Shown here piece by piece: positions 17,353 through 25,609 of a stretch of 64,000 bases of DNA; the first letter of the stretch is position 1, and every line of letters begins with the position of its first letter. A program made the translations under genes and the position numbers. The notes under the pieces are model-generated. The model saw only the letters and a list, made by a program, of their open reading frames with translations, was not told where the DNA came from and ran no database searches. This DNA is from Syntrophobacterales bacterium Delta_02. GTDB taxonomy: Bacteria; Desulfobacterota; Syntrophorhabdia; Syntrophorhabdales; Syntrophorhabdaceae. The DNA lies in NCBI GenBank assembly GCA_001603955.1, contig LVAA01000021.1, forward strand, positions 1-64,000, read 5' to 3'.

Positions 17353-17651
17353 TGACAATAGCAGTTGCCATCATACATGTGGTAATAGCGATCGCCCTGA
17401 TCCTCATAGTGCTCCTGCAGACAGGAAGAGGGTCGGACATGGGGGCTGCCTTCGGCGGAGGGTCAAGTCAGACCCTTTTCGGCAGTTCCGGGTCTTCGGG
17501 TTTCATGACGAAGCTGACAACCATAGCGGCGGTCGTTTTTATGTTGACAAGTCTTGTGCTTGCGTATACTTATAGTCATAAGGGAAGCAGCGTAAGAAGT
17601 GTACCGGCGCAGAGCCAGCAGCAGAACGCTCCGGCGCAGGGGACCAAATGA
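17352..17651 (+). CDS. secG: Preprotein translocase subunit SecG
   Basis: A 99-residue protein with two membrane helices (about residues 3-22 and 54-74) around the conserved cytosolic loop VLLQTGRGSDMGAAFGGGSSQTLFG, here quoted only in part by name: LLQTGRG, GAAFGGG and TLFG. The low-complexity glutamine/alanine-rich tail is ordinary for SecG. tpiA-secG-tRNA-Leu is a frequent arrangement. Confidence 0.95.
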   Translation: MTIAVAIIHVVIAIALILIVLLQTGRGSDMGAAFGGGSSQTLFGSSGSSGFMTKLTTIAAVVFMLTSLVLAYTYSHKGSSVRSVPAQSQQQNAPAQGTK

Positions 17652-17659
17652 TAAGAAAT

Positions 17660-17741
17660 GCCGAAGTGGTGGAAGTGGCAGACACACCATCTTGAGGGGG
17701 TGGCGGGGAGACTCGTGCGGGTTCAAATCCCGCCTTCGGCA
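17660..17741 (+). tRNA. tRNA-Leu (GAG)
   Basis: An 82-nt class II tRNA with 5-prime GCCGAAG pairing with 3-prime CTTCGGC, a long variable arm (GCGGGGAGACTCGT) and T-loop GTTCAAA. The anticodon loop TTGAGGG between CCATC and GGTGG gives GAG. CCA is not encoded. It starts 8 bases after secG and is probably co-transcribed with that operon. Confidence 0.93.
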
Positions 17742-17828
17742 TTATATAAGTTCTTTTGACCGGCGGTTGCAGTTGCGTAATGCTTGAACGCATTTTATGA
17801 AGGGAAGTTTGCGTGCGGGGGGGTGTTG

Positions 17829-18233
17829 ATGGAACAAAGTGCAGTGCGGAAACCGAAAGGTGATCTCCACGTTTCCGTGGAGGAGCGTAGCAAGGGACTC
17901 AAAGACCTCGATTTTTTTGCCGATCATACCCATCTTCAAAACCTCATTCAGTTCAATACCCACAGAACAGCCTCCGATATGGGGCCGCTTTATTTGCGGT
18001 GTGCCCTTACATCGTTGTCATGTCCTCAATGCGGTGCCGAGGTGAAACGCAGCTACCGGCTTCATCCGGTGGAGTGGCTACTGAAGTTCGCGGGCCGCAA
18101 GGTCTTTTACTGCACCAGTTGCAGCTGGCGAGAGGTCGTAAAGATGGGCGAGTGGGAATGGCAGACGATACTCACCGTTCTCGTTGCCTTTCTCATAGTA
18201 TGCGGTGCCTCGATCCACTGGATGCTCCGATAG
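17829..18233 (+). CDS. Zinc-ribbon protein with C-terminal membrane anchor
   Basis: A 134-residue protein of unknown function. Residues 60-105 hold a CPQCG...CTSC pair, a treble-clef or zinc-ribbon pattern separated by about 33 residues. A single hydrophobic helix follows near the C-terminus (about residues 110-131, with TILTVLVAFLIVCGA). The N-terminal 55 residues are polar. ATG 17829 comes after a run of G. The arrangement predicts a tail-anchored protein with a cytosolic zinc ribbon. No family name is recognised. Confidence 0.6.
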   Translation: MEQSAVRKPKGDLHVSVEERSKGLKDLDFFADHTHLQNLIQFNTHRTASDMGPLYLRCALTSLSCPQCGAEVKRSYRLHPVEWLLKFAGRKVFYCTSCSWREVVKMGEWEWQTILTVLVAFLIVCGASIHWMLR

Positions 18234-18436
18234 GTGCGCCACCGGGGCCGGGAGCTTTCTTGAGTCTGCATTGGCGGAAGTGATCATCCCCATCGAATTG
18301 CCGACCTGACGCGACCTCAGGTGAGGTTTCTTTTCCGAAGTCTTTCAATTTTTTGAAGAAAAAGCGAACATGATATGATAAAAAAAGACCGGGGTACGGG
18401 TTAACTGGCCCAACAGGGGTTACAGCGGGTAGGCAG

Positions 18437-20263
18437 GTGACGAGACTCAGATCACTAAAACCAGGGGATTATCACTGTTTTCTTTACGAGAGCGAATCGG
18501 AATCGAACGCTTTTGCCCTGTCTTTCATCCGTCAGGGATTGGACAAGAGGGAAAAGATCATCTACTTTACGGCAGATCACAGTGCGGATGCTCTCGTCCA
18601 GTTCCTCAGGCAAAGCGAGATCGATGTGGATTCCGCCATGACGGCGGGTCAGCTCCAGGTGGAGAAGAGCGAGGCGGATTCCTGCGAGAAGATGGCACGG
18701 GATATGGCCCTCATCGGTCCGGAACCTTTACCTGTCGAAGATACGCCGCATCCGGCCTATAGTTCCCTTAGGATAGCCGTGGACGATACCATCCGGTTGA
18801 ACCAGACCGGAGAGGAAGGTTTCTGCGTTCCCTTCGCCATCGACCGTCTTGAGGCCATGGTGAGCGAGAAGTGCCTCATGGTCTTCATGTACGGTCTTGA
18901 CCGGCTCTCACCGGAGGCCTTGTTCCGCGTCCTGGCGACCTATCCGACCCTCATCATCGGCGACGACATCTACGAGAACTTCCTTTTCCGTAATCCCGTG
19001 ATATCCGGCCAGGAAGGGATGAAGACCGTCAAGGCGGAGCATCTTCTGGACCTGCTGAAGGACCACAGGAAGCTCAAGGACGCCATCAGGAAGGGGGGCC
19101 TCGCACTCCGGGCGAGCGAGGACAACTACCGGTCCATCTTTGAATCTGCGGCGAACCTGATCGCCATAGTCGATAAGAAAGGAAGGATCGTCGACTGCAA
19201 CGGAAAGATAGAAGAAGTGCTCGGTTACGAGAGAGAGGAGGTCATCGGAAGGTCGATAGCCGCCCTGTTCCATCCCAACCATCTCCACCGGGCCCTCGAG
19301 ATACTCAAGGAGGTCGTGAAAAAAGGCTCCTCGTACAACAAACAGTACCAGATGGTCAAGAAGGATGGGTCGACGGCGTATGTCAGCGTCAACTCCACGC
19401 CCCTCAAGAACGAGAAAGGGAAGATAACCAGGGTCGTATCCGTTGTCGAGGACATCACGGAACGCAAGAGGGTCGAGGAGGCCCTGTTCGAGAGTGAAAA
19501 ACGGTTTCGCCAGCTTGTCGAGATCCTGCCCGACGCCATTCTCACGCTTGCCGACAGGCGGATCATATTCGCGAACAGCGCGGCGTACAACCTCTTCGGC
19601 GTTAACCATCCGCGGGACCTCATAGGCCGGCGCGTTGAGGATTTTCTGGATGCCTCGGGAGCCGAGGCCGTGCGCGGGTGTTTCGAGGCCATCCAGCAGA
19701 ACGGAAAGACGGGCAAACCCGCCAGGGTTGCCACCGGCCGTCCCGACGGTTCCGTTGTGGTCATCGAGTGGACCGGGATGACCCTCAATCAGAGGGAAGG
19801 CGGCGGCATCCTTTTCATGGGCAGGGACGTGACCGAGCGGGAGGCGGCCGAGAAGCTCGTGCGCGAATCGGAGGAACGTTACAGGATAGCCGTGGAACAT
19901 TCGAACGATGGCGTGGCGATAGTCCGCGGAGAGAACTATGTTTACGTGAACAAGAGACTCTCTGAGATGTTCGGATTCAAGAACATCGATGATATAGTCG
20001 GAAAGAGCATAACCGTGGCGATCCATCCTGACGACCGCCAGCGCGTTCTCGCCATCAACCACATGCGCCAGAGAGGCGAAAAGGTTCCGGACCGTTATGA
20101 GTTCAAGGGGATACACAGGAACGGGTCCATCGTCTTCATAGAGGTTTCGGCAACGCCCGTCGTTTACATGGGCGAACCCGGTTCTCTCGTTTATTTTCGC
20201 GATATAACGGCGCGCAAGGAGATGGAAGACAAACTGAGAATGATCACCAGGCTTTTTCCCTGA
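18437..20263 (+). CDS. MEDS-PAS-PAS-PAS sensor protein without visible output domain
   Basis: A 608-residue protein. Residues about 5-180 match the MEDS domain (LKPGDYHCFLYESE start, KIIYFTAD, GFCVPFAID), a sensory module first described in DcmR-like regulators and found in archaeal and anaerobe kinases. Three PAS repeats follow (about 228-345, 355-470 and 485-600), each ending in a PAC-type DITERK/DVTERE/DITARK block. The protein stops ten residues after the last PAS, at MITRLFP, with no histidine kinase or GGDEF domain. It may act through protein contact, or it may have lost its kinase end. GTG 18437 is the likely start. Confidence 0.78.
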   Translation: MTRLRSLKPGDYHCFLYESESESNAFALSFIRQGLDKREKIIYFTADHSADALVQFLRQSEIDVDSAMTAGQLQVEKSEADSCEKMARDMALIGPEPLPVEDTPHPAYSSLRIAVDDTIRLNQTGEEGFCVPFAIDRLEAMVSEKCLMVFMYGLDRLSPEALFRVLATYPTLIIGDDIYENFLFRNPVISGQEGMKTVKAEHLLDLLKDHRKLKDAIRKGGLALRASEDNYRSIFESAANLIAIVDKKGRIVDCNGKIEEVLGYEREEVIGRSIAALFHPNHLHRALEILKEVVKKGSSYNKQYQMVKKDGSTAYVSVNSTPLKNEKGKITRVVSVVEDITERKRVEEALFESEKRFRQLVEILPDAILTLADRRIIFANSAAYNLFGVNHPRDLIGRRVEDFLDASGAEAVRGCFEAIQQNGKTGKPARVATGRPDGSVVVIEWTGMTLNQREGGGILFMGRDVTEREAAEKLVRESEERYRIAVEHSNDGVAIVRGENYVYVNKRLSEMFGFKNIDDIVGKSITVAIHPDDRQRVLAINHMRQRGEKVPDRYEFKGIHRNGSIVFIEVSATPVVYMGEPGSLVYFRDITARKEMEDKLRMITRLFP

Positions 20264-20277
20264 ACCATTGTTTTAGT

Positions 20278-21321
20278 TCATTTTTCGAGAAATCTTGAAA
20301 CCACCGCCGTTATCTTTGTCCCTTCGCACTGCAGTATATAATGGCCGCAGCTGCTGTTGAGGACCAGTGACCGGCCTCCAAGGAAGCCCGCGAGTTCGCG
20401 TGCGGGCCCGGGGTTTACCATGAGGTCCCGGGCGGAGACCACGGTAAGCGTTTCGGTGGTGATCTTCCGGTCGCCCCCGGCAGGATTGCCGAGGGCTGGG
20501 TACACGTCGTGTTTGATCATTGCCTTCAGCTGGCACGCGATATCCATGGGATCGTGTTCCTTCATCTCTCTTTCAGCTTTTTCAAGGTACGAGGACAACC
20601 CCGCGCGGTCTTGACTGGCAATGAAATGATCCGGGGTGCCCGACGCCATCGCGAAAACGCCGGCGGCCACGGCCAGCGCTCTATCATCCCAGACTTCCCT
20701 GGCTTGACCGCTGTCAAGGACCGCGAGGCCCGTTCGGTAGAGAAGAAGGTCGTAGGAGGTGGGCCTTGGTGTTCCGGTGATGGGTACGGCCTTGCTGACG
20801 CTGCCGGGATACGATGCCAGCCATTGGAAGGTTTGCATCCCGCCCATGGAGATACCGATGACGGCATGCAGATGCTTTATGCCCAGCCTTTCCGTGACAA
20901 GTCGGTATTGGGCGTGGACCATGTCTGCGATAGTGAGATCGGGGAACAGAACACCCCTCTGCGTGGTGCTGTTCGAGGGAGAGGATGATACTCCGTTTCC
21001 AAAGGCGTCAACGGCGATGACGAAGTACCGGGAGGGATCGACAAGCTTTCCCGGGCCTATGACAGCCTCGAGTTCGGCCGAAGTCCCCATGAACCACGTC
21101 GGAAAGACGACGGCGTTGGATCCCGATCCGTTTAGCTTCCCGAACGTGCGATAACCGAGAACGCAGTCACGGATAACACTGCCTCCCTCCAGCCTGAGAT
21201 CCCCCATTCTGAAAAACTGCTGCTCAGCGCCCGCGACCCCCGGCGGCGAGAGCAGAAACAGCGCCGCCATGAGGACGAAGATCACTGTAAGCCCCACTGT
21301 TCCCGTTTCTTTTCTTTCCAT
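20278..21321 (-). CDS. Exported MetX-like alpha/beta hydrolase
   Basis: A 347-residue protein with a cleavable signal peptide (residues 1-32, ending PPGVAGA). The body is a homoserine O-acetyltransferase/MetX-type alpha/beta hydrolase: GYRTFGKLN, the nucleophile elbow GISMGGM with Ser158, and a late aspartate in SARDLMV and histidine in CGHYIL completing the triad. Because it is exported it is unlikely to be the cytosolic MetX of methionine synthesis, so an esterase or hydrolase role in the periplasm is more plausible. It shares a divergent spacer with the lipoprotein gene. Confidence 0.82.
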   Translation of the reverse strand: MERKETGTVGLTVIFVLMAALFLLSPPGVAGAEQQFFRMGDLRLEGGSVIRDCVLGYRTFGKLNGSGSNAVVFPTWFMGTSAELEAVIGPGKLVDPSRYFVIAVDAFGNGVSSSPSNSTTQRGVLFPDLTIADMVHAQYRLVTERLGIKHLHAVIGISMGGMQTFQWLASYPGSVSKAVPITGTPRPTSYDLLLYRTGLAVLDSGQAREVWDDRALAVAAGVFAMASGTPDHFIASQDRAGLSSYLEKAEREMKEHDPMDIACQLKAMIKHDVYPALGNPAGGDRKITTETLTVVSARDLMVNPGPARELAGFLGGRSLVLNSSCGHYILQCEGTKITAVVSRFLEK

Positions 21322-21365
21322 GTCTCATTCTCCTTCGGAGGGTCCGTCGACGGACGGCCTTGTCC

Positions 21366-21395
21366 ATTGTAAAGGTTCTGGTCATTGTTTACAAT
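21366..21395. promoter_or_regulatory. Symmetric divergent promoter, ATTGTAAA/TTTACAAT
   Basis: A perfect inverted repeat with 8-base arms and a 14-base spacer. On the plus strand it reads as -35 TTGTAA (21367-21372), 17 bases, -10 TACAAT (21390-21395). On the minus strand the same bases read as TTGTAA (21389-21394), 17 bases, TACAAT (21366-21371). One DNA segment may therefore drive both the lipoprotein gene and the hydrolase gene, or be an operator for a dimeric repressor. Confidence 0.55.
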
Positions 21396-21420
21396 AGGAG
21401 CATATGACCTTGGAGGTGTC

Positions 21421-21975
21421 ATGATGAAACGATATCTGTTTGTACTGGGTTTCCTCACCATTCTCGGGGTATGGGGTTGTTCGGTGGTCACCTCCGGGCG
21501 GCCCGTCGGGGACACGCCCGTCCTTGTCGATCCCGGGGAGTGGGAAGGGACTTGGATGGCCGCTGATGGCGGCCCTGTCGTGGTCAGGGTAGGGGATGAT
21601 GGCCGGAATGGCCGGCTGAGACTCGCATGGATGGAAGGCGACAGAGAGATGGTGCTAAAGACGGCTGACGTGATACTGCTCAAGGCCGGAGCGTGTCATT
21701 TCGCGAACCTGAGGGAAGAAACGGAGGGCGGGACCTCCGTCTACCTCTTCGCACGTGTGAAGAAAGAGAAGGGGTTGCTGATCATCTGGCTTCCCAGACC
21801 GGAACGATTTGCCCGGCTCATAGATGAAAGGATCCTACCCGGTACGGCGTCCAAAGAGAAGATCCTCCTCGGGGAGCTCGGACCGGAACACATGAAGGTG
21901 ATCACCTCGGAAGACAGGGGAGTGCTCTTCGACTGGGAGAACCCTGTTGTGCTGATGAAAACAGGTGATAGGTGA
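21421..21975 (+). CDS. Lipoprotein of unknown function
   Basis: A 184-residue protein with a lipoprotein signal (hydrophobic core YLFVLGFLTILG, lipobox GVWGC, cysteine at about residue 20). The mature part opens with DPGEWEGTWMAADGG, reminiscent of small beta-barrel domains, but no family is recognised. ATG 21421 follows GGAGGTGTC; a second ATG three bases later is an alternative. It should sit in the inner or outer membrane. The gene is monocistronic, divergent from the exported hydrolase. Confidence 0.7.
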   Translation: MMKRYLFVLGFLTILGVWGCSVVTSGRPVGDTPVLVDPGEWEGTWMAADGGPVVVRVGDDGRNGRLRLAWMEGDREMVLKTADVILLKAGACHFANLREETEGGTSVYLFARVKKEKGLLIIWLPRPERFARLIDERILPGTASKEKILLGELGPEHMKVITSEDRGVLFDWENPVVLMKTGDR

Positions 21976-22078
21976 TGGGTTATAGGTAATGGAAAAAAAG
22001 AATCAGCAAGGACAGGCAAGGGGAAAGAGGTGTGTTGGATGGGTTTTCCTATAACCCATCACCTATCACCCATTACCC
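21963..22078. repeat. Short-unit repeat pair, GGTGAT family, convergent spacer
   Basis: Left array 21963-21992 (GGTGATAGGTGATGGGTTATAGG type) begins inside the last codons of the lipoprotein gene. Right array 22050-22077 is its complement (ATAACCCATCACC...ACCCATTACC). About 57 bases separate them. Lying between converging genes, the stem could terminate both. Confidence 0.8.
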
Positions 22079-22085
22079 GTCTTCA

Positions 22086-22706
22086 TCACTTATTCTCTTC
22101 AGCCGCGTCAAAGGTGTATTTCAGGCGGTTGTTGATCTCGCTTAAGAGACCCTTTATGAACATCTCTTCAAGTATGGCATCTATCTCGCCGGTGCCCGCC
22201 TTGTCGCGAAGGAGCGATTCGATATGTTTCTTGAGGGTCCGTATCGTCCTGGGCCGCTTCTGCCCGTCGATCTTGTGCAGATTGTTGACGATGTGGTTGG
22301 TGAAGTTCGATGACGGAAGTTGTTTCTTGCTGTCGGACAGCTCCGCGGGATTCGCTATCCTTCGCGTCTTGATGCCCATCTCGTTCACGTACCTGATGAG
22401 GGAATCGTATCCGCTGTCCTTCGAGAGTATGACAAGCTCCACATCCTTGTCCATTCTTTCGCTGAGCCTTCCCAGCTCGAAGGCAAGGTGGAAATCGAGG
22501 TTGTTCTTGCCATCCCCGGCTATCTTCACCCACACCAGGCGGTCCCCGAAAGACTGAGCCCTTTCAACGAGGGAAAAGGGGATCTTGTTCTGTGATTTGC
22601 CCACGAAGATGGCAATGTTGGTATTGGTAGTATCGATCTGGTCGAAATCGAACTTCTGAATATTCTCGAAATCCACAAGGATGATCCGTTTCGGTTTGAG
22701 TTCCAT
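22086..22706 (-). CDS. PIN/NYN-like nuclease-fold protein
   Basis: A 206-residue protein. Residues 1-130 fit a PIN-like fold: RIILVDFENIQ with the first acidic residue at Asp11, GDGKNNLDFHLAFELGRL with a second acidic site, and LVILSKDSGYDSLIRYV with a third. These are the spacing and motifs of NYN and PIN7-type putative RNases. The C-terminal 70 residues look like a small winged-helix (RTLKKHIESLL...EIDAILEEMFIKGLL). It may act on RNA, and could belong to a defence or RNA-quality function, but no partner gene is adjacent. Confidence 0.68.
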   Translation of the reverse strand: MELKPKRIILVDFENIQKFDFDQIDTTNTNIAIFVGKSQNKIPFSLVERAQSFGDRLVWVKIAGDGKNNLDFHLAFELGRLSERMDKDVELVILSKDSGYDSLIRYVNEMGIKTRRIANPAELSDSKKQLPSSNFTNHIVNNLHKIDGQKRPRTIRTLKKHIESLLRDKAGTGEIDAILEEMFIKGLLSEINNRLKYTFDAAEENK

Positions 22707-22777
22707 GGCATAATGATAACTGTTTTCAAGGAATTACTCAAGAAGGAATAGGGCACAGGGAGAGGACAAGGTTTCTG

Positions 22778-22875
22778 ATAGGACCAATAGGAGAGGATAG
22801 GACAAATAGGACAATAGGACCTATGGGTCCGATATGTCTTATAGGTCCTACGCATCCTATAGGTCTTATCGCTTC
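22778..22875. repeat. Short-unit repeat pair, ATAGGAC family
   Basis: Left array 22778-22826 (ATAGGACCAATAGGA, AATAGGAC) runs into a right array 22827-22875 with GGTCCGATATG, CTTATAGGTCCTA and CATCCTATAGG. Unlike other arrays it lies in a divergent spacer, between the PIN-like gene and the moaA leader. Confidence 0.75.
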
Positions 22876-22987
22876 TATCCCGCCCTTCCCCTTGCCTTGT
22901 TGAAAAAATGCCCGTTTACGGGTATTATAGTGGGTGTCTTCTCTGACTGCAGCCGGGATCCCGATAGAAAATCCATTTCAGATGAAT

Positions 22988-23019
22988 GTCCGGGATAGAG
23001 AGCTCCCGGTATCCCGGAC
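22988..23019 (+). other. Perfect 10-bp hairpin upstream of the Moco riboswitch
   Basis: GTCCGGGATA (22988-22997) and TATCCCGGAC (23010-23019) are exact complements around a 12-base loop. It immediately precedes the riboswitch aptamer. A further CGGGATCCCG palindrome lies about 30 bases upstream. No U-tract follows, so it is not a classical terminator; it may be an accessory stem. Confidence 0.6.
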
Positions 23020-23021
23020 AC

Positions 23022-23101
23022 GCCGATGCTTCTGAACTGCAGGTGAAGACCGGAAACAGGAGAGGCCGCTTAAGGCCTCCCGGAGGAAGAGGTTACCTGG
23101 C
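23022..23101 (+). promoter_or_regulatory. Moco (molybdenum cofactor) riboswitch, moaA leader
   Basis: An 80-nt aptamer ends 4 bases before moaA. Hallmarks of the Moco RNA motif are visible: GCTTCTGAACTGCAGGT near the 5-prime end, ACCGGAAACAGG in the middle, a GAGGCC/GGCCTC hairpin followed by CCCGG, and the 3-prime strand AAGAGGTTACCTGGC whose GGC pairs with the initial GCC. AGAGG inside the 3-prime strand is the only ribosome-binding site for moaA, so ligand binding would hide it and reduce translation. Molybdenum- and tungsten-cofactor variants cannot be told apart here. Confidence 0.82.
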
Positions 23102-23104
23102 ATT

Positions 23105-24082
23105 ATGAAGCTTATAGACGACTACAACAGGGTCATTGATTATGTGCGTATCTCTGTCACCGACCGGTGCAATCTGCGCTGCAGGTACTGTGTCGATGGT
23201 GACTTTCCCTTCATTCCCCACACCGAGGTCCTTTCGTATGAGGAGATCATCCGTTTTGTCAGGATATGTGCCTCGATGGGAGTCAACAAGGTCCGTCTCA
23301 CCGGCGGGGAGCCGCTCACGAGAAAAGGCCTGCCGCACCTCCTCAAGCAACTCGGTGCCATCGAAGGCATCACCGATATCAGTCTCACGACGAACGGCGT
23401 GCTTCTCGCGGACCATCTGGAGGAGTTGAAGGAGGCAGGGCTCAAACGGATCAACATCAGCCTTGATACGTTAAGAAAGGACAGGTTTGCCTGGATCACA
23501 TGCGTCGACGCCTTCGACAGGGTTATCGACGGTATCAAGAAGGCCTCGTATGCCGGACTGAACCCGATCAAGATAAATACCGTCATCATAAAAGACTTTA
23601 ACGACGATGAGATACTTGATTTTGTCCGTATCGCGCGGAAGTGGGACCACGAGGTAAGGTTCATCGAGTTCATGCCTTTTGGTGACATGTCGCTGTGGAA
23701 GTCCAGCGAGATAATAACCTCAGGGCAGATCGAGGAGGTCATTCGCCGGGAGTTCGAGCTCATTCCTTCAATGAAGCGCGGCAAGGGCCCCGCCAGGGTC
23801 TACGACATCGGGGGAGGCTCGGGAAGGATAGGTTTCATCAGCCCTGTCTCCAGCCACATATGCGCGGAATGCAATCGTATAAGGTTGACCTCGCAGGGCA
23901 TGATACGTCCCTGCCTCTTCTCTGATGTGGAATATAATGTAAAGGCACTTCTGCGGTCCGGCAAGAGCGACGAAGAGGTAAAGGAGTTCATCCGCGGCGT
24001 TGTGAAGGTGAAACCGGAAAGGAAGCTCGAAATGGGCGCGATACGGAAGTGCCAGAGGAGCTTGAGGAATATTGGGGGGTAG
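23105..24082 (+). CDS. moaA: GTP 3',8-cyclase MoaA
   Basis: A 325-residue radical SAM enzyme for the first step of molybdopterin synthesis. The N-terminal cluster cysteines are Cys22, Cys26 and Cys29 (RCNLRCRYC), and the C-terminal GTP-binding cluster is ICAECNRIR with a later RPCLF. The C-terminal tail ends in Gly-Gly (RNIGG), required for activity in characterised MoaA proteins. The gene is headed by the Moco riboswitch and is followed by moaC, a MOSC gene and mog. Confidence 0.95.
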   Translation: MKLIDDYNRVIDYVRISVTDRCNLRCRYCVDGDFPFIPHTEVLSYEEIIRFVRICASMGVNKVRLTGGEPLTRKGLPHLLKQLGAIEGITDISLTTNGVLLADHLEELKEAGLKRINISLDTLRKDRFAWITCVDAFDRVIDGIKKASYAGLNPIKINTVIIKDFNDDEILDFVRIARKWDHEVRFIEFMPFGDMSLWKSSEIITSGQIEEVIRREFELIPSMKRGKGPARVYDIGGGSGRIGFISPVSSHICAECNRIRLTSQGMIRPCLFSDVEYNVKALLRSGKSDEEVKEFIRGVVKVKPERKLEMGAIRKCQRSLRNIGG

Positions 24083-24088
24083 CAAAAG

Positions 24089-24163
24089 ACGTTCCAGGTT
24101 CCAGGTTTCAGGGAAAGGCAAAAAGAGAGGCGGTTTCAGGTGATAGGTTATGAGTGATGGGAA
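24089..24163. repeat. Mixed short-unit repeats between moaA and moaC
   Basis: GTTCCAGGTTCCAGGTTTCAGG (24091-24112) belongs to the family of 32454-32609, and GGTGATAGGTTATGAGTGATGGG (24139-24161) to the GGTGAT family. Two repeat families lie side by side without a complementary partner array, so no strong hairpin is expected here. Confidence 0.65.
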
Positions 24164-24193
24164 AGACGAAAAAAATAGTGATGGGGGTTCGGT

Positions 24194-24676
24194 TTGGCGA
24201 AATTGAGTCATGTTGACAGTGACGGGAAAGCCAGGATGGTGGATGTTTCCGGCAAGAAGGAGACCGAAAGGGAGGCGGTGGCTTCGGGCAGAGTGACCAT
24301 GGCTCCCGAGACCTACGCGCTGATACGCGGCGGGCAGGGGCCCAAGGGGGACATCTTCACCGTTGCCAAGATAGCGGGGATCATGGCGGCCAAGAAGACC
24401 CACGACCTGATACCTCTGTGCCACCCTCTCGCCATCACGCATGTCGACGTGGAGTTCCGTTTTGACGATACGGGACGGACGGTGGAGATCCTGTCGACCG
24501 TCAGGACGAAGGGACAGACGGGCGTCGAGATGGAGGCGTTGACCTCAGCGACCGTCGCGGGTCTCACGATCTATGACATGTGCAAGGCCGTGGACAAGGG
24601 TATCGAGCTCGGGCCCTTCTTTCTCCTCGAGAAAAGCGGCGGGAAGAGCGGCGCGTACAAAAGGAAGGTATCCTGA
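24194..24676 (+). CDS. moaC: Cyclic pyranopterin monophosphate synthase MoaC
   Basis: A 160-residue MoaC, which forms cPMP from the MoaA product. It starts [18 protein letters not shown], with [36 protein letters not shown] and the catalytic lysine in CKAVDKG. TTG 24194 is chosen because homology begins there and GGGGG lies upstream. No MoaD/MoaE genes follow in this window. Confidence 0.94.
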   Translation: MAKLSHVDSDGKARMVDVSGKKETEREAVASGRVTMAPETYALIRGGQGPKGDIFTVAKIAGIMAAKKTHDLIPLCHPLAITHVDVEFRFDDTGRTVEILSTVRTKGQTGVEMEALTSATVAGLTIYDMCKAVDKGIELGPFFLLEKSGGKSGAYKRKVS

Positions 24677-24680
24677 GACC

Positions 24681-25124
24681 GTGAATGCGAAAGGGAAGAT
24701 CATCTCCGTCAATGTCAGTGAGGAGAAGGGCGAGAAAAAACACAACATTGGAACCTGCCGGTTTCTCAGGGGCAAGGGCCTGACGGGCGATGCCCATGCG
24801 GGTTTCATGCACCGCCAGGTGAGCCTTCTTGCTAGGGAGAGCATTGACAAGATCCGGGCAAAGGGCCTTGATGTCAAAGCGGGCGATTTCGCCGAGAACC
24901 TTACCACGGAAGGGATCGTGCTTCATGAACTTCCCGTGGGAACGAGGCTCAAGACAACGGGCGGCGTTCTTATGCGCGTGACCCAGATAGGCAAGGAATG
25001 TCACGCACGTTGCAACATCTTTCAGGCCGTCGGTGACTGTGTCATGCCGCGGGAAGGTGTGTTTGCGGAGGTGCTCACCGAAGGCGATGTCTCGGTGGGA
25101 GACGAATTGGAGGTCATTGCATGA
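24681..25124 (+). CDS. MOSC-domain protein
   Basis: A 147-residue stand-alone MOSC domain (molybdenum cofactor sulfurase C-terminal fold). Features are GLTGDAHAGF, a HRQVSLLA segment, GDFAENLTTEGI and the conserved cysteine in IGKECHARC. Such small MOSC proteins commonly sit beside mog/moaC and are thought to handle sulfur or cofactor transfer to Mo enzymes. The start is GTG 24681, five bases after moaC. The gene overlaps mog by 4 bases. Confidence 0.85.
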   Translation: MNAKGKIISVNVSEEKGEKKHNIGTCRFLRGKGLTGDAHAGFMHRQVSLLARESIDKIRAKGLDVKAGDFAENLTTEGIVLHELPVGTRLKTTGGVLMRVTQIGKECHARCNIFQAVGDCVMPREGVFAEVLTEGDVSVGDELEVIA

Positions 25125-25609
25125 GCTACCGTGTGCAGGTGATAACGGTGAGCGACAAGGGTTCACGGGGGGAACGTGTCGACACGAGCGGCCCGGCCAT
25201 CAAGAATATGCTTGAGAAGGACTTTGCCGTGGGTGACATCATTATCGTGCCCGACGAGGTGGATGTCATAGCTGGCGCGATGATCAAGGCCATCGACAAG
25301 GAGGGTGTGGATCTGGTCGTCACGACCGGGGGCACGGGTCTCTCCGCACGGGACGTCACTCCCGAGGCGACCCGGGCCATCATAGAGCGCGATCTTCCCG
25401 GTTTCGCGGAGATCATGCGGACAGAAAGTTACAGGATCACCCCCCGCGCCATCATCTCCCGCGCCATCTGCGGGATTCGCCGCAGGAGCATCATCATCAA
25501 TCTTCCCGGCAGTGAGAAGGCGGCCGTGGAATGCCTCGGTTTTGTCATCGATGCCATCCCTCATGCGCTGGCGAAACTTCAGGGCGACCCGTCCGACTGT
25601 GGGGTCTAG
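25121..25609 (+). CDS. mog: Molybdopterin adenylyltransferase Mog/MoaB-type
   Basis: A 162-residue MoaB/Mog protein that adenylates molybdopterin before metal insertion. Visible motifs are VITVSDKGSRGERVDTSGP, TTGGTGLSARDVTPEAT and the C-terminal INLPGSEKAA. ATG 25121 overlaps the MOSC stop. MoaB and Mog are hard to separate by eye. Confidence 0.9.
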   Translation: MSYRVQVITVSDKGSRGERVDTSGPAIKNMLEKDFAVGDIIIVPDEVDVIAGAMIKAIDKEGVDLVVTTGGTGLSARDVTPEATRAIIERDLPGFAEIMRTESYRITPRAIISRAICGIRRRSIIINLPGSEKAAVECLGFVIDAIPHALAKLQGDPSDCGV

